DNA of 64,000 bases from Rhizaria sp. SCN 62-66. Lineage: Eukaryota; Rhizaria, unplaced. A model generated the notes under the pieces. That model did no database searches, was not told the DNA's origin, and was given only the letters and a program-made list of their open reading frames with translations. Positions 10,701 to 20,941 of the stretch are shown here, one piece after another; the first letter of the stretch is position 1; the number at the start of each line of letters is the position of its first letter. The DNA lies in assembly GCA_001724265.1 (NCBI GenBank), contig MEDY01000060.1, forward strand, positions 37,339-101,338. The letters run 5' to 3'. The position numbers and the translations under genes were made by a program.

Positions 10701-12374
10701 CTCTCACGGCTCTCTGTCGGCGAGAAAGACATGGCCAAAAACGCCCTAGCGCTGTGGGAGGCCGTCCTGTGCACGCGCCCCATCCGCGCTGCCCTCGCAG
10801 CACCGGCGTTCGAAGCCGGTGCAAGCGCTGGAGTCGGTGCCGCGTTGTCCGCGCCCACGGTCACGACGCGTGCCCCGACCACCGCGGCCGCTGTCGTCGC
10901 CGCCACCGCGACGAGCGCGAATGCGGGGGAAGGCGGGATTGACGCTCTGGCGGTGCTGCCCACGGTCATCTTGGACCATGGTATGGTCGACAAGGTCACC
11001 GACGGGGTTCACCACAACTACCTATTCGTCCCGGCCACGGACCCGGATTTGGCCCGTTTAGCGGGCGCGGCAGAGGCACTAGCGTGGGTCGACTCCCTTG
11101 GTCCTTCTTGGGCCGACTACCAGCCCTATGCACTGCTTGGCGTCCGCATTGCGCTTAATTGCCCGCGCAAGACAGCGTTAGAGTTCCCCAAACCGGCCTC
11201 CCTGTGGCGCCAACGCCGTGTGGACGCCGTTTTAGACGCGTTCTTCGCTGCCGACGGGCCCTGGGCCGCCCGCGCGCTGCCGCGCCGGGACGGACCGCTG
11301 TATCTCTTCTCTTTGCTGCAAGACATCCTCGCGCCTGCGCTCGGCGGCAGCGGCGGCAGCAGCGGCGGCGGCGGTGGCGCACTTCATCTCATGGCCGCCA
11401 CAGAGCGCGCAGCAGTCGCCGCTCTCGTCGCGAAAATGTTAGCCGCCGGCTTAACTTTCACGCGCGCGCCGTTGTCCTTCGCTGCGGCGTCAGCTGCGGG
11501 CCCATCGATGGTGTTAAGTCCTGATTTAGCGTCGGTGACCACGTACTACTACTCCCGTGACCACGCGTTCTATGGGTACACTGGCGGCGGCCTCGGTGGA
11601 CGACTGCGCTACGGCACGCGCCCGCCTCCAACCATCTTCGACGCCTACCGCGGGCTGCCGGGGCTCAACCCGGCTCTCGTCAGCTCGCGCGCGCTCGACG
11701 CCGCGGGCGGCGCGTTTGCAGGCGCGGGCGCCGAGGCAGGGACGCTGTCGGCGGTGGCGCCCAAGAGGCGTGAGCTACCGTCGCAGTTGAAGCAGACGCT
11801 GGCGCGAGAGGTTGAGTTTGAGCGCATTCGGCGCGAAGACGCCCGCAGGCGTGAGGCGGCTGCGGCGGCGGCGGAGGAGGAGGCCCGGTACAGCGGCAGC
11901 GGCGGCGCGCGCGGCGGGCAGCAGTGGCAGCGCATGCATGACTTCGACGACGACGGCGACGACGACACTAATAACGAGGAAGAAGAGGATGACGGCGATG
12001 AGGGGGGCAATCAGAGCAGGAAGGGTAAGGCTAAGGCCGTCGCTGAGGCTAAGGCCAAGGCCGCCACTAACGCCGCTGCTGCGGCGACGGCTGCTGAGAC
12101 TGCTGAAAAGGCTGCGGCGGCCGCTGCGGCCCCGCCAGCGAAGCCCCGCGCGGCCCCGGTCGAAATGCGGTCCTTCTTCCAACGCATCCCCCGCGCGCCC
12201 CGCGCTTCCACTACTGGCGCCGGCTCTGGTGCTGATGGGAAGACGGCGGGTGGTGAGGATGAGAGCAAACAGAGCGTAAGCGGGGCAGCGCACCCACCGC
12301 TGAGCTATGTGTTCTTGGAAGGGTTCTCGAATGCGGTGAAGCGGCCGGTCAAGATGAGCGGGCTTTTTGGCTGA
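7761..12374 (+). CDS. CTF18: Clamp-loader subunit CTF18 (CHTF18), read through an in-frame UAG at codon 8
   Basis: AAA+ large subunit of the Ctf18-RFC complex, which loads PCNA for sister-chromatid cohesion. The N-terminal 600 residues are Ser/Gln/Ala-rich. The core starts at LLVDKYSPQRYIELLS; Walker A GPPGAGKTTLAH lies near 710-721, NASDDRS follows, Walker B LLVLDEIDGA near 766-775, and sensor region RPIICICNDPFAP. A long acidic insert separates Walker B from the sensor. The extreme C-terminus carries FFQRIP and then GFSNAVKRPVKMSGLF, the family tail that binds Dcc1-Ctf8. The only suitable ATG upstream (7761) is followed in frame by TAG at 7782-7784; otherwise the first in-frame ATG is about 300 codons downstream. 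About 1537 residues if UAG is read. The stop is TGA. Identity is firm; the exact 5' end is less certain. Confidence 0.88.
7782..7784 (+). other. In-frame UAG codon near the start of CTF18
   Basis: TAG is codon 8 of the frame starting at 7761 and is followed by GC-rich coding-like sequence that runs without break into CTF18. It is weaker than the other three UAG cases, because the CTAG could also be a 3' splice site for an unseen upstream exon, although no pyrimidine tract precedes it. Confidence 0.5.
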
Positions 12375-12832
12375 GAGCAGCGTAACGCAGCGCAAATATA
12401 GGTAGACGCCAAATCAAATCTAGCATGACGGTAGTGCCATTAGCACACCCGCAGGGAATCACCCTGCGCGCGCTGTAACGCCTGTCCCAATGACGCGCTG
12501 ATAACATAAGTGTCTTATTTCAATTTGTTCCATACATGGTCAAGGACGGCCAGATTTATCAATACTATACACAGTTCATTTCGTTGTACACCTGGCTTTG
12601 ATTAATTACACAAGTTGTATTCAGCAAACTATATAAACATAAACAGAACCATTGGCTCTTCACAACGAGGCTTCTTACTGTTTCAAAGAGGCTTCATATA
12701 AACGCGGTGTTTCGCGGTAGAATTCAAATCAATCAAACAGAAAAAAAATTACTCTCACATACAGTACTACGTATCAACTAAATAAACGTAACCCTCTTTC
12801 ACTCACTCGAGCATGCTAATGCATTCGCTTTC
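12375..12832. other. Convergent spacer between CTF18 and a tail-anchored protein gene
   Basis: 458 bp of 3' sequence from two converging genes, AT-rich apart from the hairpin at 12450-12468. No gene seen. Confidence 0.5.
12450..12468. repeat. Perfect 7-bp hairpin in the 3' spacer
   Basis: CGCAGGG and CCCTGCG flank a five-base loop (AATCA), 76 bp after the CTF18 stop. It could be an RNA stem-loop in a 3' UTR; no function can be assigned. Confidence 0.4.
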
Positions 12833-13196
12833 TCACTCAAGCATGCTCATGAGTTTCGCGAAGCAGGCGACGAACCCAACCACAAGCAGCACAACTCCTA
12901 CCGCGAACAGGACTCCCGAAGCGTCCACACAGTCCTCACAGTACCCGACGCGACTCCGGCCGACGTACCGCCGCTTCTTCGCGTTCCCGCGCGCCGCCGG
13001 CGACGTGTAGTAGACTTCCTGAGGCGGGAGGCCAAGCGTGCCTGAGGAGGCTGCGAGAGACGCCGCGTCGCTGCTGCCGGGGGCGCCGGTGACCGCGCCG
13101 CCAACCGAGCCCAGTGCACCGAGGGCGGAGGCGCCGACACCGATGGCCGCCGGCTGCTGCGGCTGGGGCTGCGGCTGTAACTGAGGATAGTATTGT

Positions 13197-13235
<39 letters not shown>

Positions 13236-13801
13236 AGCGGGGAGTAGGGTTGTTGTGGGAGTAGTTGTGCTTGCTGCTGCTGGAGCGCGGAGACGAGGGG
13301 AACGCCGTGGGAGTCGTACGCAGGCCGCGCGGAGGCCGGCGCGGAGGAAGCTGCGGTTGCTGTTGTCATGTCGCCACTGTTGTTGTATGGGTATCCACGG
13401 GCGCGAGGGAACTGTTGCGAGTAGCCTGTGTAAACTGGGGCGGCAGAGGGGTATGGCGCGGGCGCCAGCGGCTGGGCGAGCAGAGGCACGTGCTCAACGC
13501 TGGTCTGCTGCTGCTGCTGTTGTTGTGTGAAGGCAGGGTTTGATGCAGAGGTAGCGGTAGCAGACGCTGGATACGACTGCTGCTGTTGCTGGGAAGACGT
13601 GGCGCCGCCGTTGTAGTAGGAGACGTGCAGAGGACCGTGCGACGGAGACGGCGGCGCGGCGGGGCCCATCACACGCGCAGACTGGGACGGATTGTTAGCG
13701 GGCGCGAACAGAGGCAAGGCGCCCGCGGCAGAGCGCTGGGAGCGGCTGGAGTCGAGTGGCTGGCTGTTTGGGAGAATCTCCTGCGGCTCGAAGGAGCTCA
13801 T
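12833..13801 (-). CDS. Q-rich protein with a single C-terminal membrane segment, unknown function
   Basis: 322 residues. Most of the protein is disordered and rich in Gln, Ser, Pro and Ala, including a polyQ run encoded at 13192-13236. The last 55 residues are ordered: a basic patch AKKRRYVGRSRVGYC, a CEDC pair, then a hydrophobic helix (VLFAVGVVLLVVGFVACFA) ending five residues before the stop. This layout is that of a tail-anchored protein facing the cytosol. I recognise no family. The start is the first ATG after an AT-rich leader; the stop is TGA. It converges with CTF18 and diverges from GatA. Confidence 0.7.
13192..13236 (-). repeat. CAA/CAG trinucleotide repeat coding polyglutamine
   Basis: About 15 glutamine codons, alternating CAA and CAG on the minus strand, inside the tail-anchored protein gene. 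Confidence 0.85.
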
Positions 13802-14100
13802 TATTGGCTCTATTCAGGATATTAAAAGAAATAAATACATGAAATGCAAGGTTAGTGCACATAGTTGAAATCTGGTGTCACCGCTCGGATCAAGACCTCG
13901 TTTCGGTTGATTCAAAATTGCCTATCTCGACCGCACCCAAACTCGTTTCCAAGTTGAGCAAGTGCCAACTTTGACACTGCAAAAGTCGTTTATATATCCG
14001 ATTTAGGCACATATAATAGCACTTACCTTAATTGACACACGAGCTCATTGACAATCTTTGTTTAAATACTCTTCAACACTCGGTCTAACACTCCCAGGCA
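13802..14100. promoter_or_regulatory. Divergent promoter region, tail-anchored protein / GatA
   Basis: 299 bp of AT-rich sequence between two divergent starts. A TATATA-like stretch occurs near 13992; nothing else stands out. Confidence 0.35.
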
Positions 14101-15990
14101 ATGTTTGCGCGCACCACCCGCGCTGTGGCCCGCGCAGCTGGCCGCGGGGGCCGCGTCTTCGCCTCGTCCGCGGCAACAGCCACCGCTTCCGCGCCTATCT
14201 CCGACGTCGAGCTTGCGTCGGCCCGCCAACTCTTGTCCGGCTCCATCTCAGCCGCTGCGGCCGCGCTGTCGGCCGGCACAACCAGCGCAGCTGCTCTGAC
14301 CGAGGCGTGTCTCTCGCAAATCGAGCTCACGCGTGCCTGCAACGCCTACACAGCCGTGCTCCCGTCATCCGCGCGCGCCGAGGCCGCCGCGTCTGACGCC
14401 CGCCGCCGCGCCGGCGCGAGCCTGGGCCCTTTGGATGGCATCCCCATTGCCGTTAAGGACAACTTCTGCGTTCTCGGCGCTCCTTCAACCGCTGCTTCGC
14501 GCATTCTGGAGGGTTTCGTTGCGCCCTATGACGCCACTGTCGTCGCCCGGCTGCGGCGTGCGGGCGCGGTGGTGCTGGGCAAGACCAACATGGACGAGTT
14601 TGGCATGGGTTCGCACACGACCAACACCCCCCACGGGCCCGCGCGCGCCCCCCTGCCCCCCTCCTCGGTCCCCCACTCGAACGGCAACAACAACTCACAC
14701 AGCTCGAGTGCTGCGGTCGCGCCGAGTGCGGCTGCGTGGCCGCTCTCCGCGGGCGGCAGCTCCGGCGGCAGCGCGGCGGCTGTGGCGTCGCTCACCTGCT
14801 TCGCTGCGCTGGGCTCCGACACGGGCGGCTCCGTCCGTCTCCCCGCATCCTACACGGGCACGGTGGGGCTGAAGCCGACGTATGGGCTGCTGTCGCGGTG
14901 GGGACTCATCGCGTACGCGTCGTCGCTCGACTGCCCTGGTGTTATTGCGCGCTCAGGCGCGGACGCCACGGCCGTGCTGGATGTGATTCAGGGCGCTGAC
15001 GAGCTCGACTCCACGTGTCTCTTCACACTCACCGAGAATAACAATAACAACAACAACAAAACCCCGTTGACTGCGAGCGCGAGCGCGAGTGCGAGCAATG
15101 GGAGCTGTGGGGTTATGACAGAGAAGACGAGTGGGATGCAAGGCTTGCGCGTGGGTCTCCCTCGCGAGGTCATGTTCCCGGAGCTGCCGGCACCCGTCGC
15201 ACGTGCATGGGACGCCGCCGCCCGCGCGCTGTCGGCCGAAGGTGCTGAGCTCGTGACCGTTAGCATCCCGGCTCTCGCGTCGACGCTGGCGACGTACTAC
15301 ACGCTCGCGCCCGCCGAGGCCGTGAGTAACTTAAGCCGCTATGATGGGGTCCGATATGGACCGAGCACGGCCCCCACTCTCCCGGACCGCAGGAGTCACG
15401 GTGGTAGCAACGCCCAGTCGTCTGCACACTCTGCCGTGCCCAATGCCGCTGTGGGCTCGCCGTTGCAGCAGCTGTACACGGCCAACCGGAGCGCTTTTTT
15501 CGGTCCCGAAGTGCGTCGCCGCGTGTTACTGGGCAATTTCGTGCTCTCGTCATCTCGTTACAGCGCGTATGTTGGCACTGCAACGCGGTTACGTGGCGCG
15601 CTCCAGAGCCAGCTCACCGCACTGCTCCGCACGTCACGCATCTCGCAGCCACTCACGCGTCCCACAAGTGCCGCGCGCACCGCGAGTACCGGTGATGCGG
15701 GTGTGGTGGATATGCTGCTGCTGCCGACGGCGACGAGCGGCGCGCCCGAGCTGGCACAGCTGGCGGCGCGCGCGCGTGCGGATCCCCTCGCCGACGTCCT
15801 CGATGACCTGATGACTGTGGGCGCCTCGCTGGCCGGGCTGCCGGCCGTGTCCGCGCCCGCGGGCGCTGATGAGCAGGGCCGGCCGCTGGGTGTGCAGCTG
15901 GTGGGGCCGGCGCTGTCGGAGCGCGCGCTCTTAGCCGCTGCGGATGTCGTGGCGCAGTCCGCTGCCGCCAAGAACGCCGTCGTGGGCTGA
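14101..15990 (+). CDS. GATA/QRSL1: Glutamyl-tRNA(Gln) amidotransferase subunit A, mitochondrial
   Basis: 629-residue amidase-family protein. Residues 1-30 are Arg/Ala/Ser-rich without acids, a likely mitochondrial presequence. The Ser-cisSer-Lys triad is visible: K119 in IPIAVKDN, cis-Ser S220 in GGSSGGSAAAVA, and nucleophile S244 in SDTGGSVRLPAS; SYTGTVGLKPTYG follows. GatA is the glutaminase of the GatCAB complex that converts Glu-tRNA(Gln) to Gln-tRNA(Gln) in organelles. Two inserts are unusual: about 25 Ser/Asn/Pro-rich residues just before the GGSSGGS loop, and an Asn/Ser-rich insert around 310-345. The C-terminal GRPLGVQLVGP block is typical. The stop is TGA. Confidence 0.92.
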   Translation: MFARTTRAVARAAGRGGRVFASSAATATASAPISDVELASARQLLSGSISAAAAALSAGTTSAAALTEACLSQIELTRACNAYTAVLPSSARAEAAASDARRRAGASLGPLDGIPIAVKDNFCVLGAPSTAASRILEGFVAPYDATVVARLRRAGAVVLGKTNMDEFGMGSHTTNTPHGPARAPLPPSSVPHSNGNNNSHSSSAAVAPSAAAWPLSAGGSSGGSAAAVASLTCFAALGSDTGGSVRLPASYTGTVGLKPTYGLLSRWGLIAYASSLDCPGVIARSGADATAVLDVIQGADELDSTCLFTLTENNNNNNNKTPLTASASASASNGSCGVMTEKTSGMQGLRVGLPREVMFPELPAPVARAWDAAARALSAEGAELVTVSIPALASTLATYYTLAPAEAVSNLSRYDGVRYGPSTAPTLPDRRSHGGSNAQSSAHSAVPNAAVGSPLQQLYTANRSAFFGPEVRRRVLLGNFVLSSSRYSAYVGTATRLRGALQSQLTALLRTSRISQPLTRPTSAARTASTGDAGVVDMLLLPTATSGAPELAQLAARARADPLADVLDDLMTVGASLAGLPAVSAPAGADEQGRPLGVQLVGPALSERALLAAADVVAQSAAAKNAVVG

Positions 15991-16644
15991 GAATGTGGTT
16001 CTATCTATCAAGCTTATTTATTGTTTATTTGGGGTAAATCAACGTTAGATCTATATAATGCGGCTATTCGTATAAGGCCATTCAAAATAAACGTGTTCCA
16101 AAGAGATCTCGTGCACAAATGTCATGTTATAAAATTGCCACCACAAGCCCTATTTCGGATTACTCAAGCAGGGTGCAAGTGAAACGGACGAATGGCAAGC
16201 TAAAAACCCAAGTTCGATGCTACAAACCTCGTCAGTATAGCGATCTGGTGATGTTTTTGAGATCAACCAGAAGAACCCTCTATTATATATCTATAGTATA
16301 CGCGATGCCATCAGTTTAAATTGTGTATTTCGCGGGTAAACAACGAGACCTTGGAGAACGTTAAGATCCTCGCGTGCTTGCTTCTTTCTTGGGTTTCACG
16401 ACATCTCAATCTTCCTCTACGGATGATCGGGGCTATTATGACACAAACATATGTCTAACTATGAAAATATCTTGACGGCTTGTACAATGTCGCTAGATTA
16501 CGCGAGATATTCGTGTAGATATCTAGCCGTGCCGAGAGTGCACGTTTGAGCGTCACCCAAAAAAATCTCTGCAGAATCAACGCTTCAACAACCTCACCGT
16601 TCCCTCACCTCGTCATGCCTTTCCCTGCCCAGCTCATCTACACA
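15991..16644. other. AT-rich spacer between GatA and the MaoC-like gene
   Basis: About 650 bp with no gene; holds the GatA 3' region and the promoter of the next gene. Confidence 0.5.
16086..16091 (+). promoter_or_regulatory. Possible polyadenylation signal AATAAA
   Basis: AATAAA about 96 bases after the GatA stop codon, in AT-rich sequence. Position only; not tested. Confidence 0.35.
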
Positions 16645-18060
16645 ATGATGCGCAAGACACTTGCCCATCTCGCCGCCAAGTCGTCATCCTCGTCCGCTGC
16701 ACTGCTCGCCCGCGCGCTGCCCCGCGCCTCCTTCGCCTCCCCCGCGTCCGCCCCCGCCGCCGCCGCCGTTGCTGCCGCCTCCGCGACTCTCCCCGCGACT
16801 CCCCCGCACGTCTCGGCGACCGTGCAGGGCGAGCGCTACGCACAGTATCTTGACTGCGCGAGCGCGACCGTGGGCATGGTGCTCGAATCCCCTTTCGAGC
16901 TCACTTTCCGCAACGCCGACCGCGTCGCCCACCAGGCCATGTTCTACGAGTTCAACCGCGTGCACTCCTCCGCGCCCTTCGCCAAGTCGCTTGGCTTTGC
17001 GGACATCCCCATGCCCGGCTCGCTGCTGCTCGCGCACGCCGGTGCCATGTCCCACGTCGACACGTCGCGCGAAGTCTGGGACCTCGGCTTCAAGAACGCC
17101 GTGTACGTGCGCCCTGTGATGGCTGGCGATACGCTGACCAAGAGCTTCTGCATCCAGTCGCTGCGCAACACGACCAAGGGCGACGGCACGATTATGTCGA
17201 TCAAGTGCGAGCTCTTTAACCAGTTCGGCAAGCTCGTTTTCACGCTTGACAAGCAGATGCTCTTCAAGGACGTGACCAACCCGTTCGCCATCACTGCCGC
17301 CGTCGCCGCCGCCAACGCCGCCGCGGCCGCCGCTGCCGCCGCCGCGCCCGTCCCGGCGTCTTCTCTCAGCGCAACAACAGCAGCCGCTGGCGGCAGTGGC
17401 GCTAACGTCCCCGTGCGCCGCTCCCTCGTGGCGTCGTCTGTTGTCCGTGAGACGATCCTTGAGAACGCGCAAGCGCTGACCTTCCCCGCCACGCGCCCGC
17501 TCGTCCCGCGCCAGTGCTTGCTCCACGTGCCCGTCGTTCCCCTGGGCACGTCTCGCCACCTCGAGTTCTGCACTCGCCACCGTCTGTCGCATCCGCTCCA
17601 CGTGAACCTCGCTACCCACGCCCCGCAAGACCTCGTTCTGCCTGGTATGGCGGTGGTTAACCTTGTCCACGCCGCGACGAACCGATCGCTGTACGAGGTC
17701 CTCCACGAGACGACGCTGCGGTGCGATTTCCTCGACCGTGTTGCCCCCACGGACGCGGTGGGCGCTGTGACCTTCATCGAGGGCATCACAGAGGTCCCCG
17801 GTGGCGCCGCGGGGCGCGTGTCCGGCCTCGCTGACGTCCGCGCCGTCACGCTGGGCGTCAAGAACATCGACGTGTGCCGCGAGCTTGCCGGGGCAGAGCT
17901 GCCGACGGAGCTGTTCACGCGGGAGATGCGCGCAGAGGAACTCGATGCGTTCCTCGCGGAGAAGGTGCCCGCGCTCCGGGGCAAGGTCGTCCTGCGGTCG
18001 GTCCGCTCGCTGCTTCGTCAGTCGCTGTATGCGCGCGCGGAGCAGATCCCGCTTCTGTGA
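16645..18060 (+). CDS. MaoC-type double-hotdog dehydratase-like protein, probably mitochondrial
   Basis: 471 residues from the ATG at 16645; an in-frame ATG at 16615 would add ten. The N-terminus (MMRKTLAHLAAK, then Ser/Ala/Arg-rich) looks like a mitochondrial presequence. Two related hotdog halves follow. The first has NRVHSSAPFAKSLGFADIPMP, the MaoC/R-hydratase helix and loop; the second has RHRLSHPLHVN and LVLPGMAVVN. Compared with the hydratase-2 signature (GD-x-NPLH), the first half reads YEFNRVH, so the His is kept but the Asp position carries Glu. An alanine linker separates the halves. The family hydrates enoyl-CoA-type or mesaconyl-CoA-type substrates; the substrate here cannot be read. 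The stop is TGA. Confidence 0.72.
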   Translation: MMRKTLAHLAAKSSSSSAALLARALPRASFASPASAPAAAAVAAASATLPATPPHVSATVQGERYAQYLDCASATVGMVLESPFELTFRNADRVAHQAMFYEFNRVHSSAPFAKSLGFADIPMPGSLLLAHAGAMSHVDTSREVWDLGFKNAVYVRPVMAGDTLTKSFCIQSLRNTTKGDGTIMSIKCELFNQFGKLVFTLDKQMLFKDVTNPFAITAAVAAANAAAAAAAAAAPVPASSLSATTAAAGGSGANVPVRRSLVASSVVRETILENAQALTFPATRPLVPRQCLLHVPVVPLGTSRHLEFCTRHRLSHPLHVNLATHAPQDLVLPGMAVVNLVHAATNRSLYEVLHETTLRCDFLDRVAPTDAVGAVTFIEGITEVPGGAAGRVSGLADVRAVTLGVKNIDVCRELAGAELPTELFTREMRAEELDAFLAEKVPALRGKVVLRSVRSLLRQSLYARAEQIPLL

Positions 18061-18820
18061 GCGAAGCGCATCGAACGCGGAAACGCACAAAGGAACAGAT
18101 GCTGTGTACGCGCGCGCGGAGCAGAGCAGAGCAGAGCATAGCCCGCTCCTGTGAGCGTAGAGTAGATGCGCAAACGCCGATGTTGGGGTGAGCTGGTGAT
18201 GATGGGAAAAGGCTGAGTAGTGCGCGGTGGGCGTGCTGTCTTGTTTTATATGGAGCACTGTTTATGCTGAGAGATTGAACTGTTGTTGATATAAGTATTG
18301 TTACTTCTGCTGACAAAAATGAAAACGAATAAGAATACTATGTACAGCTTATGTATGTGTGATATAAGAAGAAATTATTGTTATTACTACAAATATTACC
18401 AAAAAAGAAAACAACAAACCAAACGAAAGTGCACACCACGCAACATAAAAGAGAATACATTTCACAAACTAGTAATCCAGGATTACTTTTCTTTTCCTAT
18501 TACGAGAGTATTGTTATTGCGAGACAGTGTAGTACATTTACTCAAAGAAGAATAAGAATAAGAGAAACAGAAGAGGAGTGAGTGTCAGCCAAACAAAGTG
18601 CACAAAAGAAGCAATTGTTACGACTGTTCGTTTGTGACGAGTGACAAGATTACTGCTATTGGTTTGTGACGTCGCAACGAAAGAGATATGAGATCCTGGC
18701 CGAGTCACAACATATGCTCCATGAGTTCATGATCGCGACTGCACAATACGTAAGCCTTTTCTTTAGTATTAAACAGTCGCTGTTGTTCATTGCGAACTGT
18801 GGTTAACCGTTTTAAAGTGT
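18061..18820. other. Convergent AT-rich spacer
   Basis: 760 bp between the 3' ends of the MaoC-like and RMD1-like genes. Only short AT-rich frames; no gene or RNA recognised. Confidence 0.5.
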
Positions 18821-20308
18821 TCAGTGGCCGTGATTAAAGAAGCCGAGGACGTCCTTGATGAGGATCTGCCAGCCCACCATGACAACAACTTCGACAACGA
18901 TGAGATAGATGATGATATACTCAAGTTTCTCACTGTGCGCAACCTCAAGCTGGTCCGCAACCATGTCAAACAGCTCCTTGAGGATACCAAGACGCTTGTT
19001 GAGTAGACCAACACGCTTACCGAGCTCTAAGTACTTAAACAGCTTCTCGTACACGTGCTTATACCGGTCTTGCTCCCAGAAGAACTCGGGATCGTCGAGG
19101 ATATCAGCGTGCAGGTTCACGTTGTTGCGCTCGATGAAGAGCTTGCCGATCTTCTTGGCCATCTCGTTGCGCGTGAGACCGATCGAACCCGTCTTGGCCA
19201 GAGCTTCGGGAAGCTCCTTGCTCTTCTCAATCTCCTGGTCAATGCGCTCCTCAAACACGTTCAGCTTGACGCACTGCGCCATTGCAAAGGCGACCGAGAG
19301 CTTCTCCAGCGATGCGTCACCGGCGAGCATGACCGTGTCGTTGGACACGTGCGAGTGCGATCCGTACACATACTCCATGTGTTCCACGCCAGCCTTGCGT
19401 TCGCGCGCCGTCAACGGGTCCTCTTCGAAGCGTGCCAGCATGGCCACCAGCTCAGCCTCCTCGGCGGGGGTGCAGTTAAAGCAGGCGAGGCAGCCGTACT
19501 CAAACACGAAGGCGTGCTTTTGCATCGACAGCGCTTCGGTGCGGATCTTGATCTGGACGACATCTGAGCCGAAGAATGTGAGCGAAACGCGTGACAACTC
19601 GAGAACTTGCTGCAGCGAGCGGGGCGCACCGCTCTCGTCGCCCGCGTCAACGTGAGAGACCCCAGAGCCCACACCACCAGCACCGGCACCGGCGGCAGCG
19701 GCCGCAGCGGCGGCGGCGGCGGCGGTGAGGTCTGAGGCGCTGGCACGGGTGGAGCGCACCGACGGAAGCGACTGTTGCGCAAGATTCGAGGACGCGCGGG
19801 AAATGGCAGGCACAGGCGCGGCGGTGACGGCGGAGCGCGCGCGCGTGGTCATGAAATGGTAGAGCTTGGCGAGGTGGTACGTATCGCACGTGCAGTAGGC
19901 GGCGACGCGGTAGCGGGTCTCTTCCTCTTGTTCTTCACTGTCGGAGACGTCGGCGTCGGCGTGGCGCAGCGGGAGGCCCTCGGACTGCTGCTGCTGGATG
20001 CGTTGGGCGCGGCGCGAGCGGCGCGCGCGCTTGCGGTACTTCTGCATAGGCGCGACCGCGGTGGAAGCGTGCAGCCCTTCGTGAAGCCCCTCCGCGTGCG
20101 ACTGAGCGAAGGAACCGTCAGAATGGTCGCCGCCGTCGCCGTCCGTGTGGTCGCCCAGGTGCACCGACGTCTCACCGGGAGCGGTGTCATCGCTGCGCAG
20201 GACGGCCACCTTGGAGGACGCTTGCTGGGCCTGGGCGTGGCCCGAATGAGCGTGGATACTCTGACTCAGTGCGTCGTCGGCCAGCAGGGATTGCTTCTTG
20301 TCCGACAT
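18821..20308 (-). CDS. RMD1/RMND1 family protein (DUF155)
   Basis: 495 residues. The first 150 are disordered and polar (His/Asp/Gln-rich, then a basic RKRARRSRRAQR patch). The DUF155 domain runs from AAYCTCDTYHLAKLYHF to the C-terminus, interrupted by an Ala-rich insert, and includes KHAFVFEYGCLACFNC, the helical core EKLSVAFAMAQCVKLNVFEE, and RLGILKELFDMVADQLE. It ends with the membrane helix YIIIYLIVVEVVVMVGWQIL that is usual in this family. Yeast Rmd1 and human RMND1 belong here; RMND1 supports mitochondrial translation. No presequence is obvious, so it could be the cytosol-facing Rmd1 type. The stop is TGA. Confidence 0.88.
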   Translation of the reverse strand: MSDKKQSLLADDALSQSIHAHSGHAQAQQASSKVAVLRSDDTAPGETSVHLGDHTDGDGGDHSDGSFAQSHAEGLHEGLHASTAVAPMQKYRKRARRSRRAQRIQQQQSEGLPLRHADADVSDSEEQEEETRYRVAAYCTCDTYHLAKLYHFMTTRARSAVTAAPVPAISRASSNLAQQSLPSVRSTRASASDLTAAAAAAAAAAAGAGAGGVGSGVSHVDAGDESGAPRSLQQVLELSRVSLTFFGSDVVQIKIRTEALSMQKHAFVFEYGCLACFNCTPAEEAELVAMLARFEEDPLTARERKAGVEHMEYVYGSHSHVSNDTVMLAGDASLEKLSVAFAMAQCVKLNVFEERIDQEIEKSKELPEALAKTGSIGLTRNEMAKKIGKLFIERNNVNLHADILDDPEFFWEQDRYKHVYEKLFKYLELGKRVGLLNKRLGILKELFDMVADQLEVAHSEKLEYIIIYLIVVEVVVMVGWQILIKDVLGFFNHGH

Positions 20309-20941
20309 CTGGAGAAGGCCGCAGCAGTGTCAGAGTCAAAAGAGGCAATAATGCAACAGAAATAATAATGGTTATACGGAAATTTTGGTGAGCATGTGTG
20401 CATAGAGCTTCCTTATGGCACAGACCCAACTCAAAAAAGATTTACAGGCGGGCCTCCGTGTACCTCGAGGCGACGCGGTTGACAAAAGTCTTAAACTGTA
20501 CCCCATAGGCATCGACAGATAGTCCAGAGAACACACATGTCATTTTCTACTTGAAGAACCACCGAGCCGTCTTCGTGCAAGGTTTATATCCAGTCCACAC
20601 ACGCCCTGCAATTATCTCGAAAGCGCCGCTCGTGCTTGGGCGACGCGTCAAACCGTTTTCTGGGAGGTTCGCAAAAATTCGTGGCCAGCATCCTCACCCA
20701 ACCGAAACCAGTCGAACAAGATCGCACTGTGCTCTTCCAAATGTCCGATGTTGATGATATGACTGAAATATCCAACGTATTTTTTTATTTTTATATCATA
20801 TTTGATTAACAATGCCTCTGTGCTGCGCTATACCGTTGTGTCTCTGTCTTGCTGATCGCTCTCTGCTCACTCCACACGCCTCTTGATTGCCTCTTCTTTC
20901 GTGCGTGCCTCCTCCATTTGCCCCCGCCTTGCTTATACAGC
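20309..20941. promoter_or_regulatory. Divergent intergenic region, RMD1-like / coiled-coil gene
   Basis: 633 bp containing both promoters. A CT-rich leader (20830-20935) precedes the right-hand start codon. A TGATGA followed closely by CTGA near 20750 recalls snoRNA boxes, but the spacing is too short. Confidence 0.35.

Noticed and set aside
16684-18258. 524-codon minus-strand frame opposite the MaoC-like gene
   Set aside because: Gly/Arg/His-rich shadow; the plus-strand protein has a presequence and hotdog motifs.
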